Source: Bacillota bacterium
Lineage (GTDB): Bacteria; Bacillota; Clostridia; Oscillospirales; Oscillospiraceae
Direction: 5' to 3'
DNA length: 64,000 nt
NCBI GenBank assembly: GCA_028719885.1
Contig: JAQYLT010000065.1
Location: 20,502-84,501, forward strand
The notes beneath the pieces were generated by a model. The model searched no databases, was not told the DNA's origin, and worked only from the letters and a program-made list of their open reading frames with translations. This document shows positions 24,495-31,284 of this stretch, in pieces (the first letter of the stretch is position 1; every line of letters begins with the position of its first letter). The translations under genes and the position numbers were made by a program.

Positions 24495-25277
24495 ATGAAA
24501 AAACTCTTTTCCCTGCTCTTGGCTCTCGCTGTGCTGTGCAGTCTGGCATCCGTTGCTTTCGCTGCTTCCACGGAGCAGAGCGAAATCCTCTGGGACGAGA
24601 ACGAAGAAACCATCCTGCTGGAAAACGGCGGCGTTTACGGCCAGGGTGATACCGCCTTCACCCTGGTGGTGTCCTGCCTGAGCGAAACCGCCACGGTCAC
24701 CGTGAACACCGACGCGAAAACTGTTGGCGAGGCGCTGGCGGAGCTGAGCATTGTGGCCGGTGAGGACAGCGAGTGGGGCCTGTACGTCAAGACCGTCAAC
24801 GGCATCACTGCCGATTACGACACCGACGGCACCTACTGGGCCTTCTACATCGACGGCGAGTATGCCATGACCAGCCTGGATGGAACAGAAATTGACCCCG
24901 ACAGCGTTTATATGCTGACGGTGGATGGCATCGAGCTGGAAGAGGGCGAAACCGTCCCCCTGCACGACGGCAAGAACTACGGCCTGGGTGAAAAGGAGTT
25001 CGCCTTCCAGGTGACTGACAAGGAGGGGAATGTGACCTCTGTCACGGTCTGCACCGATGCGGACACCGTGGGTGAAGCGCTGGCGGAGCTGGGTATCATC
25101 GCCGGTGACGAGAGCGAGTGGGGCCTGTACGTCAAGACCATCAACGGCATCACCGCTGACTACGATACCGACGGCACCTACTGGGCTTTCTACATCGACG
25201 GCGAGTACGCCATGACCGGCGTGGACGCCACCGAGATTGATGAGGAAGCGATCTACTCCTTTGCCATCGAGGGCTGA
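24495..25277 (+). CDS. Secreted protein with tandem DUF4430 (transcobalamin-like) domains
   Basis: 260 residues. Residues 1-24 are a signal peptide ending ASVAFA. Two copies of a DUF4430 domain follow (about 45-150 and 160-260), each with TVGEALAELxIxAG, SEWGLYVKTxNGITADYD, GTYWAFYIDGEYAMT. This fold is shared with the C-terminal half of human intrinsic factor and transcobalamin, which cups cobalamin. The two copies are almost identical, implying recent duplication. No lipobox, sortase motif or C-terminal helix is seen, so it should be released or held by another factor. ATG follows AAGGAGAGACTCGATT. Beside the ECF/cob operon it may be a corrinoid-capturing protein; this is inferred. Confidence 0.85.
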   Translation: MKKLFSLLLALAVLCSLASVAFAASTEQSEILWDENEETILLENGGVYGQGDTAFTLVVSCLSETATVTVNTDAKTVGEALAELSIVAGEDSEWGLYVKTVNGITADYDTDGTYWAFYIDGEYAMTSLDGTEIDPDSVYMLTVDGIELEEGETVPLHDGKNYGLGEKEFAFQVTDKEGNVTSVTVCTDADTVGEALAELGIIAGDESEWGLYVKTINGITADYDTDGTYWAFYIDGEYAMTGVDATEIDEEAIYSFAIEG

Positions 25278-25293
25278 TAAACAAAAGAATTCA

Positions 25294-25327
25294 GAGCCGG
25301 TGCCTCATGGCACCGGCTCCGTTTTTA
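25294..25327 (+). terminator. Terminator after the DUF4430 gene
   Basis: 11-bp stem GAGCCGGTGCC / GGCACCGGCTC with a TCAT loop, followed by CGTTTTTA. Confidence 0.9.
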
Positions 25328-25345
25328 TAAAAATGGGAGTGTACA

Positions 25346-25542
25346 CAAATTGAAATTTGGCGAGATGTTTCGTAGGGAACGGATTTATCCGTTCCGAAAG
25401 GTCGGTGAACATCCGAGGTGCGTTGGATGGTAACGGGTTCCCTTTTTCAGCATTTTTCCATTCAAAGTGCACCCGATAAAAATGTTACCGGGCGGAACGG
25501 ATAAATCCGTTCCCTACGAATCACCTCTACAAACACCAATTT
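25346..25542. repeat. Palindromic intergenic element, copy 4
   Basis: 197 bp, ends CAAATTGAAATTT and CAAACACCAATTT, with inverted GGAACGGAT-type palindromes. Its reverse complement matches copy 5 (29908) with only a handful of differences over the full length. The right end supplies the stop codon of the PAP2 gene (25541-25543). Confidence 0.92.
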
Positions 25543-26197
25543 ATCGATCAAAAACTCTGTAAAACGGACGAGTGATTTTTTTGCTGCCGCAGAGGCGGAA
25601 AGATACTTCCGCGATCAGCCAGCCGCCGAATACATCAATCAGGATGTGCTGCTTGGTGGTCAGGGTGGAAACAAACACCAGCAGGGAGAAAATCAGGGCC
25701 AGTCGTTTGCCGCCGGTGGGGACGTTTTCCGCTTTTTTCAGGCCCAGGAAGCAGAGCCAGCTCAGCTCACAGTGGAGGGAGGGAAAGAGATTGTCCGGGG
25801 TGTCCAGGGCGTAAATCAGGCGCATTCCGAAATTCCACAGCCCGCCGCCCTCGATCTGCGGACGGGTGTTGGTGGTGGGCAGCAGCAGGAAAAAGCCAAG
25901 GGCAATCAGCAGGGCAATGCAGTGGGCGCAGAGAAAGCGGAAGGCGTTCTCGGTGCCGCTTCGCAGAATCAAGAGAAAGCTAATCACCCAGTAGAGAAAG
26001 GAGCCCACGTAGATGGATACCGTCCAGGGCAGAAAGGGAATGGCCAAATCCCAGGCGGTTTCAAAATTATAGTGATAGGCCCCTGCCATCAGCAGCTTGG
26101 AGCCGAGGTATACCAGACATTGCAGCACCAGGGTACAGACCAGCGGCAGAACAGTATTGTCCGGAATTGGCAGCTGCACCTTTCTTTTATTTGTCAT
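25541..26197 (-). CDS. PAP2-like membrane phosphatase/lipid phosphotransferase
   Basis: 218 residues with about six membrane helices. The PAP2-type active-site pieces are visible late in the protein: LFPSLHCELSW (the SxxH region) and TKQHILIDVFGGWL (His-x-x-x-Asp). The first motif (KxxxxxRP) is reduced to NTRPQIEGGG. This arrangement matches the PAP2/inositolphosphotransferase-type branch rather than soluble phosphatases. Start at 26197 (MTNKRKVQ) is preferred because GAAGGAGCTCGAC precedes it; it overlaps the TVP38 gene by 11 bp. Its stop codon lies in the edge of repeat copy 4, suggesting the element altered the 3' end. Confidence 0.8.
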   Translation of the reverse strand: MTNKRKVQLPIPDNTVLPLVCTLVLQCLVYLGSKLLMAGAYHYNFETAWDLAIPFLPWTVSIYVGSFLYWVISFLLILRSGTENAFRFLCAHCIALLIALGFFLLLPTTNTRPQIEGGGLWNFGMRLIYALDTPDNLFPSLHCELSWLCFLGLKKAENVPTGGKRLALIFSLLVFVSTLTTKQHILIDVFGGWLIAEVSFRLCGSKKITRPFYRVFDR

Positions 26198-26879
26198 GTC
26201 GAGCTCCTTCGTGCTTTTTGCAGATTGCATTATAGATCATCAGCCCCAGCGCGCTGATGGCAAAGGTGAAGGCAAAAACCAGAATTGCCGCCCTATAGCT
26301 TTTCGTTCCCAGTGCGTCTCCGCCCACGGTGGAGGTAACCACCGAGGGAATCCGCCCCAGGGTGCACACCAGGCAGAACACGGGAAAGGGAATATCCGTC
26401 AGCCCGGCGAAATAGCCCAGCAGGTCCTTGGGTGTGCCGGGAATCATATAAATCACCAGGAAAAGGATGTTTCTGGCATTGCTGGTTTTCAAGAATTTGA
26501 CGGAATTGATCTTTTCTTCACTGAAAAACACCCGCACCAGCCCCATGCCAAACCGCCGCACCAGAGAAAAGGTGATGATGCTGCCCACAGCGGCTCCTGC
26601 AATGGAGAGCAGGGTGCCCTCCACCGCGCCAAAGGCATAGCCCGCCGCGATTTCAAAGGGCTCCCCCGGGATGAAGGCCAGAATCACCTGGAAAATCACC
26701 ATCCCCATAAATACCAGCCGGCTGGACCAGCCCTTTGCCTCCACCCAGCTGCGGAAGCCCTCCGGGTTGGAGATCCATCCCATCAAAGGTTTTCCCACCA
26801 ATGCCCCGACGGCGACGGCGATCACCATCACAAGTACCAGCAGTCCGGCGGTCCGCTTTTTTCTTTTGTCGCCGTTCAT
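26187..26879 (-). CDS. TVP38/TMEM64 family membrane protein
   Basis: 230-residue DedA-superfamily protein (SNARE-associated/VTT domain), thought to move or scramble phospholipids. Visible: FIPGEPFEIAAGYAFG (the conserved F..P.....G.G..FG pattern), AAVGSIITFSLVRRFG, and MIPGTPKDLLGYFAGLTDI with the second conserved proline loop. Five to six membrane segments. It overlaps the PAP2-like gene, so both form a small lipid-related membrane unit with a promoter at 26917-26945. Confidence 0.88.
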   Translation of the reverse strand: MNGDKRKKRTAGLLVLVMVIAVAVGALVGKPLMGWISNPEGFRSWVEAKGWSSRLVFMGMVIFQVILAFIPGEPFEIAAGYAFGAVEGTLLSIAGAAVGSIITFSLVRRFGMGLVRVFFSEEKINSVKFLKTSNARNILFLVIYMIPGTPKDLLGYFAGLTDIPFPVFCLVCTLGRIPSVVTSTVGGDALGTKSYRAAILVFAFTFAISALGLMIYNAICKKHEGARHDK

Positions 26880-26916
26880 AAGCCCTCCATGTACAAAAAA
26901 TCCTTAAAACGTGGCT

Positions 26917-26945
26917 ATCATACAGCAGTTTGACCGGGTTGTCAA
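26917..26945 (-). promoter_or_regulatory. Promoter of the TVP38-PAP2 unit
   Basis: TTGACA (26945-26940), 17-bp spacer, TATGAT (26922-26917), 37 bp before the TVP38 start. Confidence 0.75.
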
Positions 26946-27021
26946 TGTCGCCGCCGGGAATGAAAGGCTTTTTCACCTATTTCTTAATAAAAAGGAAAGA
27001 AATGGCATATTTTCACCCAAA

Positions 27022-27062
27022 AGCAGCAAAGATGCACCCCCGCCTGAAACAGACGGGGGTGC
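27022..27062 (-). terminator. Terminator after the YerC gene
   Basis: 9-bp stem GCACCCCCG / CGGGGGTGC (arms extend with minor mismatch) followed by ATCTTTGCTGCTTTT on the minus strand, 25 bp after the yerC stop. Confidence 0.7.
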
Positions 27063-27086
27063 GGTGCCGGATGCTTTGGCAGCATG

Positions 27087-27380
27087 TTATTCCTTTGTTT
27101 CCTCCGGATGAACGAATTTCCGGTAGCCCGCTCCATACTGGACGCACCGGGAGACCCGGCTGAGGGTGGCGGAGGAAATGCCCGTCTGCTCCATCACCTG
27201 TGTGTAGGTTTTCCCCTCCATGAGGAGCCTGGCCGCCCGCAATCGCTGGGCCATCTGCTCCACCTCCTTGCGGGTGCACAAATCCTCCAAAAGCTGGGCG
27301 CAGGTTTCCTGGGAATCAATTTCCACAAAGGCCTGGTAGAGATCATGAATCATCTCTTCATCAAATTTCCGCTGGGTCAT
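27087..27380 (-). CDS. YerC/YecD family TrpR-like DNA-binding protein
   Basis: 97 residues, all helical, with the TrpR-superfamily helix-turn-helix visible: LCTRKEVEQMAQRLRAARLL then KTYTQVMEQTGISSATLSRV. Members are small repressors or unknown regulators in Firmicutes. ATG at 27380 follows GGGAGGA at correct spacing. It starts 18 bp after the amino-acid ABC ATPase and ends at a terminator, so it is the last gene of that operon and a candidate for feedback control of it. Confidence 0.9.
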   Translation of the reverse strand: MTQRKFDEEMIHDLYQAFVEIDSQETCAQLLEDLCTRKEVEQMAQRLRAARLLMEGKTYTQVMEQTGISSATLSRVSRCVQYGAGYRKFVHPEETKE

Positions 27381-27398
27381 CTCGTTTGTTCCTCCCAT

Positions 27399-28157
27399 TC
27401 AGAAGCTTTCCAGAGAGCTGCTTAAAAACTGTCGGGTTTTGGCGGACTGGGGATTGCCGAATACCTGCTCCGGGGTGCCCTCTTCTTCAATAATACCCTC
27501 CGCCATGAAAATTACCCGGTCGGAAATGGATTTGGCAAATTCCATTTCATGCGTCACAATGATGATGGTTCGGTCCGCGCTTTTCAGCCCCCGAATCACC
27601 CGCAGCACCTCACCGGTAAGCTCCGGGTCCAGGGCGGAGGTGGGCTCGTCAAAGCAGAGAATGTCCGGCTCCAACGCCAGGGCACGGGCGATGGCCACCC
27701 GCTGCTGCTGCCCGCCGGAGAGCTGGCAGGGGTAATTGCCAATTCGATTGGACAGGCCTACCTGCTCAATCAGGGAACGGGCCTGTTCTTCAATCTGGGC
27801 CACCGGCGCCTTTTTCAGCAGCTTGGGGGCCAGCATCACGTTTTCCAGCACGGTGTACTGGGGAAACAGATTGAAGGACTGAAACACCAGGCCGAAGTGC
27901 AGCCGGTTCTGCCGAATCTCGCTGTCGCTCAGGTGCTTCTGGTTCTCCCCGTCGAAAAGGGTCTTTCCATTCACCCGGATGGTGCCGCTTTCCGCGGTTT
28001 CCAGAAAATTCAGGCACCGCAGCAGGGTGGTTTTGCCGCTGCCGGAGGAGCCAATGATGGAGAGCACCTGGCCTCGCTCCAGGCTGAAAGAAATATCCTT
28101 TAACACGGCAGTGCCGCCGAAGCTTTTTTGAATGTGGTTCACTTCCAGTATTGCCAT
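27399..28157 (-). CDS. Polar amino-acid ABC transporter ATPase
   Basis: GlnQ/ArtP-type ATPase of 252 residues. Walker A GSSGSGKTT (about residue 35), Q-loop LVFQSFNLFPQYTVLENV, signature LSGGQQQRVAIARA (about 140), Walker B ILCFDEPTSALD (about 160), H-loop IIVTHEMEFAKSISD. The sequence FNLFP and THEMEFA are typical of polar amino-acid importers. Starts 4 bp after the permease stop. Confidence 0.95.
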   Translation of the reverse strand: MAILEVNHIQKSFGGTAVLKDISFSLERGQVLSIIGSSGSGKTTLLRCLNFLETAESGTIRVNGKTLFDGENQKHLSDSEIRQNRLHFGLVFQSFNLFPQYTVLENVMLAPKLLKKAPVAQIEEQARSLIEQVGLSNRIGNYPCQLSGGQQQRVAIARALALEPDILCFDEPTSALDPELTGEVLRVIRGLKSADRTIIIVTHEMEFAKSISDRVIFMAEGIIEEEGTPEQVFGNPQSAKTRQFLSSSLESF

Positions 28158-28161
28158 TGCC

Positions 28162-28851
28162 TTACCCTCTGAAATAGTCCATTTTCTTTTCCACCCAGCC
28201 CAGCAGCAGGGTGAGCATTCCGCTGAATACAAGATAGTAGATGGCGGTGAAGAACAGGGGCCACACCTGGCCGGAGATTCCCTGGGAGCCTTTTAAGAAT
28301 GCGGTGCCCGCCCAGATGATCTCCTGCAAAGCGATGATTCTGGCCAGGGCGGTGTCCTTTACCAGGGTGATGATCTCGTTGCCCATGGGGGGCACAATGC
28401 GCTTGATGACCTGCAGAAGAATCACCCGGAAGAAAATCTGGCTGCCCGTCATGCCCAGCACCTGCCCAGCCTCCCGCTGGCCCACGGGAATGCTCTGGAT
28501 GCCTCCCCGGTAGATTTCGGAAAAATAGCAGGCGTAGTTGATGATAAAGGCCACGGCGGAGGCGGCGAAGCGGCCGCTCTCGCCCTTGCCCCAAAAGTTG
28601 ATGTGGAGCACCAGCCCGGGGAAATAGTAGATGATCAGCAGCTGGATCATCAGCGGCGTGCCCCGAATCACCCAGACGAACAGATTGGTCAGAACGCTCA
28701 GAGGCTTAAACCGGGACATGGAGCCGAACATGATGATGAGCCCCAGGGGGATGGCTCCCAGCAGCGTGACAGAGAAAAGCCGCAGGGTCTGCAAAAAGCC
28801 GATGTTTAAGGACTGAAAGACGATGGGAAATTGCTGGAGGAAAGTTTCCAT
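28162..28851 (-). CDS. Polar amino-acid ABC transporter permease
   Basis: 229 residues, five to six membrane helices. The amino-acid permease loop is visible: FIINYACYFSEIYRGGIQSIPVGQ and REAGQVLGMTGSQIFFRVILL, the EAA region that contacts the ATPase. Only one permease gene is present, so a homodimer is expected. Preceded by a strong hairpin that separates it from the binding-protein gene. Confidence 0.94.
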   Translation of the reverse strand: METFLQQFPIVFQSLNIGFLQTLRLFSVTLLGAIPLGLIIMFGSMSRFKPLSVLTNLFVWVIRGTPLMIQLLIIYYFPGLVLHINFWGKGESGRFAASAVAFIINYACYFSEIYRGGIQSIPVGQREAGQVLGMTGSQIFFRVILLQVIKRIVPPMGNEIITLVKDTALARIIALQEIIWAGTAFLKGSQGISGQVWPLFFTAIYYLVFSGMLTLLLGWVEKKMDYFRG

Positions 28852-28880
28852 GTGAAATCCGCCTTTTTCTCTTTGGTAAA

Positions 28881-28915
28881 GGAACCGCCCGGTTGGGTCT
28901 CAGCCGGGCGGTTCC
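28881..28915 (-). terminator. Intercistronic hairpin after the binding-protein gene
   Basis: 12-bp GC-rich stem (GGAACCGCCCGG with CCGGGCGGTTCC), 18 nt after the binding-protein stop, followed by only TTTACC. Probably a partial terminator or 3'-end protector that keeps binding-protein mRNA more abundant than the downstream permease and ATPase mRNA. Confidence 0.7.
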
Positions 28916-28932
28916 GCATTGGATTCTGCTGC

Positions 28933-29718
28933 TTACTTCTGCTCGATGAGAGCGGCCTGAACACCGTAGGTTTCAGCGCAGATCTGCATGGCGCCGCCTT
29001 CATAGGAGGCCTTGAAGAACTCGTTGAGCAGCCTGGCCAGATCGGAGCCGGTGCGGAAGCCCACGCCGTATTCCTCGCTGTTCAAAGGAGCGGTGTAGGT
29101 CAGGTTTTCATAGCTGGTGCCCTCGCCCACCATGGCGGCAGCCATGAGGGAGTCGATGACGGCGGCGTCACAGGTACCGGCGGCCACTTCCATCAGGGCG
29201 CTGGCCTGGGACTGAACAGGGGTGCACTCATAGCCAAGGGCGGTGACCTCTGCTTCACCGGCGCTGCCGGCCTCTACAGCGAACACCAGCTCGGCGCAGT
29301 CCTCTGCGGTCTGATACTTGTCGGCCACATCGGTGGGGACAATGACCACCTGGGCGTTGTTGCAGTAGGCGTTGGAGCAGGTCATGGCGGCCATCACCTC
29401 ATCGGTGAGGGTCATGCCGTTCCACACACAGTCGATGCTCTTGGAGTCCAGCTCCAGGACCTTGTTGTCCCATTCGATTTCCACGAATTCCACATCCACA
29501 CCCAGCCAGGCGGCGAAGTTCGCGGCCATGTCGGCGTCGAAGCCGATCCAGTTGCCGTCTTCATCCTTGTAGTCCATGGGCTCGAAGTCGGTGATGCCAA
29601 CAACCAGCGTGCCCTTTTCTTTTACATATTCGGCGTCGGTCTGGTCAGCGGCAAAGGCGCAGCATACCATGGTCAGCATCAGCGCCACAGCGGTGAGCAT
29701 TGCAATGAGTTTTTTCAT
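28933..29718 (-). CDS. Amino-acid ABC transporter substrate-binding protein
   Basis: Extracellular solute receptor of the family 3 type, 261 residues. After the signal (MKKLIAMLTAVALMLTMVCC, cleavage near AFAAD) come GTLVVGITDFEPMDY, GFDADMAANFAAWLGVDVEF, IDCVWNGMTLTDE and the late GVGFRTGSDLARLLNEFF, all expected for glutamine/cystine-type receptors. A clear lipobox is absent: the Cys pair is preceded by TMV, not [LVI][AST][GA]. ATG at 29718 follows AAGGAGAAAGACATC. The ligand cannot be read from sequence. Confidence 0.93.
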   Translation of the reverse strand: MKKLIAMLTAVALMLTMVCCAFAADQTDAEYVKEKGTLVVGITDFEPMDYKDEDGNWIGFDADMAANFAAWLGVDVEFVEIEWDNKVLELDSKSIDCVWNGMTLTDEVMAAMTCSNAYCNNAQVVIVPTDVADKYQTAEDCAELVFAVEAGSAGEAEVTALGYECTPVQSQASALMEVAAGTCDAAVIDSLMAAAMVGEGTSYENLTYTAPLNSEEYGVGFRTGSDLARLLNEFFKASYEGGAMQICAETYGVQAALIEQK

Positions 29719-29774
29719 GATGTCTTTCTCCTTTTTCTCCACCCTGGGTGGGGCGGTTTTGTTTTGATGGCTGT

Positions 29775-29803
29775 ATTATACTTTAGCTCGCTAAAGAAGT
29801 AAA
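29775..29803 (-). promoter_or_regulatory. Promoter of the amino-acid transporter operon with a SlyA/MarR-like operator
   Basis: TTTACT (29803-29798), 17-bp spacer, TATAAT (29780-29775). The spacer is occupied by a near-perfect 16-bp palindrome CTTTAGC-TC-GCTAAAG (29781-29796), very close to the TTAGCNNGCTAA half-site pattern of SlyA/MarR-family regulators, so a repressor there would block polymerase. No MarR-type gene is in this window. Confidence 0.7.
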
Positions 29804-29907
29804 GTATTATTTTTGCAAATTCGGGATTTTGTAGGATGTATCAAAATCGGCTGCATAAGTCAGGACTCTTTTGAACAATGTGTGGATTGGTTCCCCCGGG
29901 AAAAAGG

Positions 29908-30104
29908 AAAATTGGTGTTTGTAGAGGTGATTCGTAGGGAACGGATTTATCCGTTCCGCCCAGTAACATTTTTATGGGGTGCACTTTGAATGGAAAAATG
30001 CTGAAAAGGGAACCTGTTACCATCCAACGCACCTCGGATGTTCACCGACCTTTCGGAACGGATAAATCCGTTCCCTACGAAACATCTCGCCAAATTTCAA
30101 TTTA
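29908..30104. repeat. Palindromic intergenic element, copy 5
   Basis: 197 bp between the divergent amino-acid transporter and the XRE regulator gene. Ends AAATTGGTGTTTG and CAAATTTCAATTT; inverted GGAACGGAT palindromes. Near-identical inverse of copy 4. Confidence 0.92.
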
Positions 30105-30159
30105 GAGAAATCTCCCCGGAATTTTTTCTTCCTTTCCTATTCCCATTTCTGTCAAAACC

Positions 30160-30223
30160 TGATATAATGCTGCCTATTAAGGCACTTTCTTATCCAACTA
30201 TAGGTTGGAAGCTTTTCCAACCA
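30160..30223 (+). promoter_or_regulatory. Probable promoter and leader hairpin upstream of the XRE regulator
   Basis: Extended -10 (TGATATAAT, TATAAT at 30163-30168) without a good -35, then a hairpin GGTTGGAA-4-TTCCAACC at 30204-30223. The leader to the start at 30307 is about 130 nt. The rest of the 200-bp gap shows nothing further. Confidence 0.45.
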
Positions 30224-30306
30224 CGAAAAACTTGCAATTTTCCCATTTTTCACCTATGATTTTCTGGAACTTGCGGCAAGAAATTTTGTAAAGGCGGTAT
30301 TGACAG

Positions 30307-31266
30307 ATGGAACAGATTTATTTTGGCCAGCGGATTGCGGCGCTTCGGAAAAGTAAGGGAATGACGCAGGAGGCTCTGGCCCAGCGGCTGGGCATCACCA
30401 ATCAGGCGGTGAGCAAATGGGAGAGCGACCAGTGCTGCCCGGATATTATGCAGCTGCCCGCCTTGGCGGATATTTTTGAAATCAGTATGGATAAGCTCTT
30501 TGGCAGAGCCGAACCCGCCCTGCCGGAAAATCCCCCTCAGGAACCGGTGACGGTGATCGGCGAGCTGCCCTGGGAGGATAACGACGATCTCCACGCGGTG
30601 TGCTTCATTGGACACCAGCTGGTGCGCTATCAGGACATTCCCTCTTTGGACGGCAAGAGGGAGCGGTTCAGCTATTCCTTTTCCTGCCTGGGCTTCGACA
30701 AATCCAGCCAGCGGGGCAACGAACCGGTACAGCTTCACTTTTCCGGCAATGTGGGCAACATTTATTCCGATTACGCCGTTTATTGTGCGGAAAGTTCCAT
30801 TGGCGGCAACGTCCAGGCCGGTGACGGGGTGATCTGCACCGATGTGGGCGGAGAGGTCCGTGCCGGTGACGGGGTGACCTGCGTCAGCGTTCGGGGCAAC
30901 GTCATTGCCGGGGACAGCGTGTCCTGCACCGGCTCCATCGGCGGCAATGCCCAGGCGGGGGATGACATCCGCTGTGAGGGCATGATTGGCGGCAACGCCT
31001 CCGCTGGCGGAGATATTGACTGCGGCGGCGATATCGGCGGCCGGGTTCAGGCCGGGGGCGACGTGGAGTGCCAGGGCTCCATTCAGGGCGACCTCCGGGC
31101 GGATGGGGATGTGAGCTGCGCCGGGGACATTACCGGCAACGTCACCGCCTCCGGGGATGTGGATTGCACCGGCTCCATCGGTGGAAATGCCTCCGCAGCT
31201 GGGGATATCCGCTGCGGCCGGATTCAGGGCTCCGCCTCCGCCAGGGGAGATATCAATATGAGTTAA
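30307..31266 (+). CDS. XRE-type regulator with a C-terminal cysteine-ladder beta-solenoid
   Basis: 319 residues. Residues 7-65 are a lambda-repressor-like helix-turn-helix (LRKSKGMTQEALAQRLGITN, QAVSKWESDQCCPDIMQLP). After a linker with EPVTVIGELPWEDND, residues about 155-319 are nine to ten solenoid turns of 15-17 residues, pattern xIGGNxxAGxDIxC, each ending in a cysteine that would stack as a ladder, as in bactofilin/polymer-forming and similar beta-helix domains. No membrane segment. The MFS gene follows after 18 bp, a likely target. The combination of DNA-binding head and Cys-rich solenoid is unusual; sensing or polymerisation is inferred. Confidence 0.85.
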   Translation: MEQIYFGQRIAALRKSKGMTQEALAQRLGITNQAVSKWESDQCCPDIMQLPALADIFEISMDKLFGRAEPALPENPPQEPVTVIGELPWEDNDDLHAVCFIGHQLVRYQDIPSLDGKRERFSYSFSCLGFDKSSQRGNEPVQLHFSGNVGNIYSDYAVYCAESSIGGNVQAGDGVICTDVGGEVRAGDGVTCVSVRGNVIAGDSVSCTGSIGGNAQAGDDIRCEGMIGGNASAGGDIDCGGDIGGRVQAGGDVECQGSIQGDLRADGDVSCAGDITGNVTASGDVDCTGSIGGNASAAGDIRCGRIQGSASARGDINMS

Positions 31267-31284
31267 ATTCAAAGGAAACATATT

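Noticed and set aside
25294..25545. Element copy 4 as the terminator of the DUF4430 gene.
   Set aside because: A normal intrinsic terminator (25294-25327) precedes it.
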